A stretch of DNA of 64,000 nucleotides, from the NCBI GenBank assembly GCA_031292175.1, contig JARLHQ010000012.1, positions 1-64,000 of the forward strand, in the 5' to 3' direction. This DNA is from Humidesulfovibrio sp. (lineage in GTDB: Bacteria > Desulfobacterota > Desulfovibrionia > Desulfovibrionales > Desulfovibrionaceae). Made by a program: the position numbers and the translations under genes. The notes below the pieces were generated by a model, which ran no database searches, had not been told where the DNA came from, and saw only the letters and a program-made list of their open reading frames with translations. Shown one piece after another: positions 62,373-64,000 of this stretch (positions are counted from its first letter, which is position 1; every line of letters begins with the position of its first letter).

Positions 62373-63350
62373 CTAGTCGTTGCCCTCAATCCAGTCGGGC
62401 GAAAAATCCTTCACCGTCGCAGAGAGATGCTCCTTGAGCTTCTCCAAAAGGCGTGCCTCAATCTGCCGTACGCGTTCGCGCGTGACGCCGAAACGGTCGC
62501 CGATCTCGCGCAGGGTCACCGGGCTGTCGGAGAGCAGGCGCTCGTTCAAAATGGCCTGCTCCTTGTCCGACAGGGTGGGCGCGATGGTCTTCAGGTTTTC
62601 CAGCAGGAGCCCGGAAATCTGGTTCGAGCTCAGGATCTCCTCAATGCCGGGGCCAAGCGCGGGCAGGAAGTCCAGCCGGGTGTTCTCGGAGTCCTCGCCA
62701 ATGCTGATGTCGAGGCTCATGTCCTGGCGCGAGAGGCGCTGGTCCATCTGCTCGATCTCGGCCTCGGAGACGTTCAGGCTCTCGGAGAGGGCGCTGGTGG
62801 TGGGGTCGAAGCCCATGTTCGACAGCCGCTGGCGTTCCTTGTTCAGGTTGTAGAACAACTTGCGCTGGGTCTGCGTGGTCCCGATCTTGACCATGCGCCA
62901 GTTGTCCATGATGAACTTGAGGATGTAGGCCTTGATCCAGAATGCGGCGTAGTAGCTGAATTTAATGCCCTTGTCGGGGTCGAACTTGCGCACGGCCTTC
63001 ATGAGGCCCACGTTACCTTCCTGGATCAGGTCCTGCACGTTCTGCATCCAGCGGCGCTGGAAGTCCATGGCGATCTTGACCACCAGACGCAGGTGCGAGG
63101 AAACGAGGCGGAAGGCCGCCTCCTGGTCGCCGCCGTCGCGCACGCGCTGGGCCAGCTCGAACTCCTCCTCGGGCGCGAGAAGCGGGAAGCGCGCGATCTC
63201 GCGCAGATAGTGGTGCAGCGAGTCGCGTGTGGAAGCCTCGCCGCGTCTGCGGGCCACCGGCGCGGGGAGAAAAGGCTTCTTCCCGGCCAACGCCGGGGGC
63301 GCCGCGGGGCCGCTCTCAGGAGGGGAGTCGTGGTTTTTATCCGATTTCAT
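62373..63350 (-). CDS. rpoH: RNA polymerase sigma-32 factor
   Basis: 325 residues. Region 2 ([36 protein letters not shown]) and region 4 ([26 protein letters not shown]) are those of sigma-70 factors. [19 protein letters not shown] after region 2 matches the RpoH box, which points to sigma-32 rather than RpoD or RpoS. It drives the heat-shock regulon. A disordered N-terminal leader of ~40 residues is present. The HD gene lies 13 bases downstream. Confidence 0.92.
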   Translation of the reverse strand: MKSDKNHDSPPESGPAAPPALAGKKPFLPAPVARRRGEASTRDSLHHYLREIARFPLLAPEEEFELAQRVRDGGDQEAAFRLVSSHLRLVVKIAMDFQRRWMQNVQDLIQEGNVGLMKAVRKFDPDKGIKFSYYAAFWIKAYILKFIMDNWRMVKIGTTQTQRKLFYNLNKERQRLSNMGFDPTTSALSESLNVSEAEIEQMDQRLSRQDMSLDISIGEDSENTRLDFLPALGPGIEEILSSNQISGLLLENLKTIAPTLSDKEQAILNERLLSDSPVTLREIGDRFGVTRERVRQIEARLLEKLKEHLSATVKDFSPDWIEGND

Positions 63351-63432
63351 TCCGAATCTGGCCGACCTGGCGGTTCGGCCCGGCAGGGCAAGAGGCCCCG
63401 GTTCCGGGTCGTTGGGTTGCGCAAATCGGGAG

Positions 63433-63459
63433 CGTATAGTTTTTGTTTGTCCTTTTCAA
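63433..63459 (-). promoter_or_regulatory. possible rpoH promoter
   Basis: In an AT-rich patch within GC-rich DNA, the minus strand reads TTGAAA (63454-63459), 15 bases, then TATACG (63433-63438), about 80 bases before the rpoH start. The spacing is shorter than the usual 17, so this is tentative. Confidence 0.3.
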
Positions 63460-63583
63460 CGATTTTCAGTACACCCGGATTCCCGGCCCGGCTCAGGCTC
63501 CGCGTCCGCGCAAGCCCTGCTGCAGAGGCCTTCCGCGGCTGCCGCAGCGGACCGCCCGGCCCCACCGTTGACGGAGATACCTC

Positions 63584-64000
63584 ATGTCCGACTTTCGCTC
63601 CCTTCTGGCCGATGGCTGTATTCATTTCTTCGATGGCGGTTTCGGCGCGCTGCTCCAGTCCCGAGGCCTGCCGCCGGGCGTCTCACCGGAGATCTACGGA
63701 CTGAAGAACCCCGAGCCCGTGGCCGCCATCCACGCGGAGTATGCGGCGGCCGGGGCCGAGGTCGTCACCACGAACACCTTCGGCGGCACGCGCTTCAAGC
63801 TCGACCCCGGGATGGACGTGCGCGGCCTGAACCGCGAACTGGCGCGTACAGCCAAAAAGGCTGTGGACGGCCGGGCCTTCGTAGCGGGCAGCGTGGGCCC
63901 CAGCGGGCACTTCATCACGCCCCTGGGCGATGTTGCCTTCCGCGACATGGTGGCCGCTTACAAGGAGCAGATCACGGGCCTTGTGGAGGGGGGAGTCGAC
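63584..64000 (+). CDS. metH: homocysteine methyltransferase domain of MetH (partial)
   Basis: The first 139 codons of a gene that runs off the right edge. IHFFDGGFGALLQSRGL, NPEPVAAIHAEYAAAGAEVVTTNTFGG, and FVAGSVGPSGHFITP are the standard opening blocks of the S-methylmethionine/homocysteine methyltransferase barrel found at the N-terminus of cobalamin-dependent methionine synthase. The zinc-binding cysteines and any cobalamin domain would lie beyond the window. GGAG lies 8 bases before ATG 63584. The leader (63351-63583, shared with rpoH) shows no obvious SAM or cobalamin riboswitch by eye. Confidence 0.88.
   Translation, partial: MSDFRSLLADGCIHFFDGGFGALLQSRGLPPGVSPEIYGLKNPEPVAAIHAEYAAAGAEVVTTNTFGGTRFKLDPGMDVRGLNRELARTAKKAVDGRAFVAGSVGPSGHFITPLGDVAFRDMVAAYKEQITGLVEGGVD

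Noticed and set aside
63351-63583. SAM or cobalamin riboswitch before metH
   Set aside because: The leader is short and I could not recognise a B12 box or SAM-type kink-turn elements by eye.

Overview
The window is a high-GC bacterial chromosome segment with dense, mostly co-directional gene blocks. Gene content points to a Gram-negative member of the Desulfovibrionales or a close relative: larE-larB-larC, lipoprotein and lipid A-type functions, rpoH, class II GlpX, type 1 ProS, a pseudopilin operon and DUF115/glycosyltransferase genes of the flagellin-modification kind. This taxonomic call is inference from gene families; no rRNA gene is present to confirm it. No tRNA, rRNA, CRISPR array, insertion sequence or integrase was recognised.

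Left edge (1-3200): a conspicuously AT-rich insert in GC-rich DNA carries a single-gene retron. It encodes a reverse transcriptase with a YADD active site fused to a C-terminal TOPRIM-like domain, the architecture of retron Ec67 (Eco2). A structured non-coding stretch just upstream can be folded into a msr-msd RNA bounded by pairing arms at about 847-860 and 1021-1034. This is the clearest defence element in the window.

3200-13500: DUF374 acyltransferase, a small glycosyltransferase, two tandem SpoIIAA-like proteins, a repeat protein, then a minus-strand operon mprF - acvB/virJ-like - acyltransferase-3 for membrane lipid modification. 12740-15871 is a lar operon (larE, larB, a larC lacking its second half, DUF3431).

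16170-28750: glycosyltransferases and a DUF115 protein, a MATE transporter, a BaiN/HI0933 flavoprotein, a 28-residue membrane ORF, exonuclease III, a LysE exporter opposite an Lrp/AsnC regulator, and lgt.

28750-38740: one long minus-strand series. It begins with a lysine 2,3-aminomutase, two ATP-grasp ligases (the second fused to a GNAT acetyltransferase) and a 54-residue protein, which look like an undescribed beta-lysine conjugating pathway. It continues with three prepilins, a LamG-bearing minor pilin, a small secreted protein, CheD and a glutamine cyclotransferase.

38978-50000: YajG-like lipoprotein, a large sensor GGDEF-EAL protein, an MltD-like transglycosylase, rlmB, ispG and proS. 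The ispG-proS pair is flanked by an inverted short repeat.

49900-53700: an ABC ATPase, a cysteine-rich GTPase and a solute-binding-like protein without a signal peptide or permease, another unusual module, followed by a heptosyltransferase.

53800-64000: glpX, DJ-1/PfpI, transketolase, rpiB, lipoproteins, an HD protein, rpoH, and the 5' part of a metH-type methyltransferase running off the right edge.
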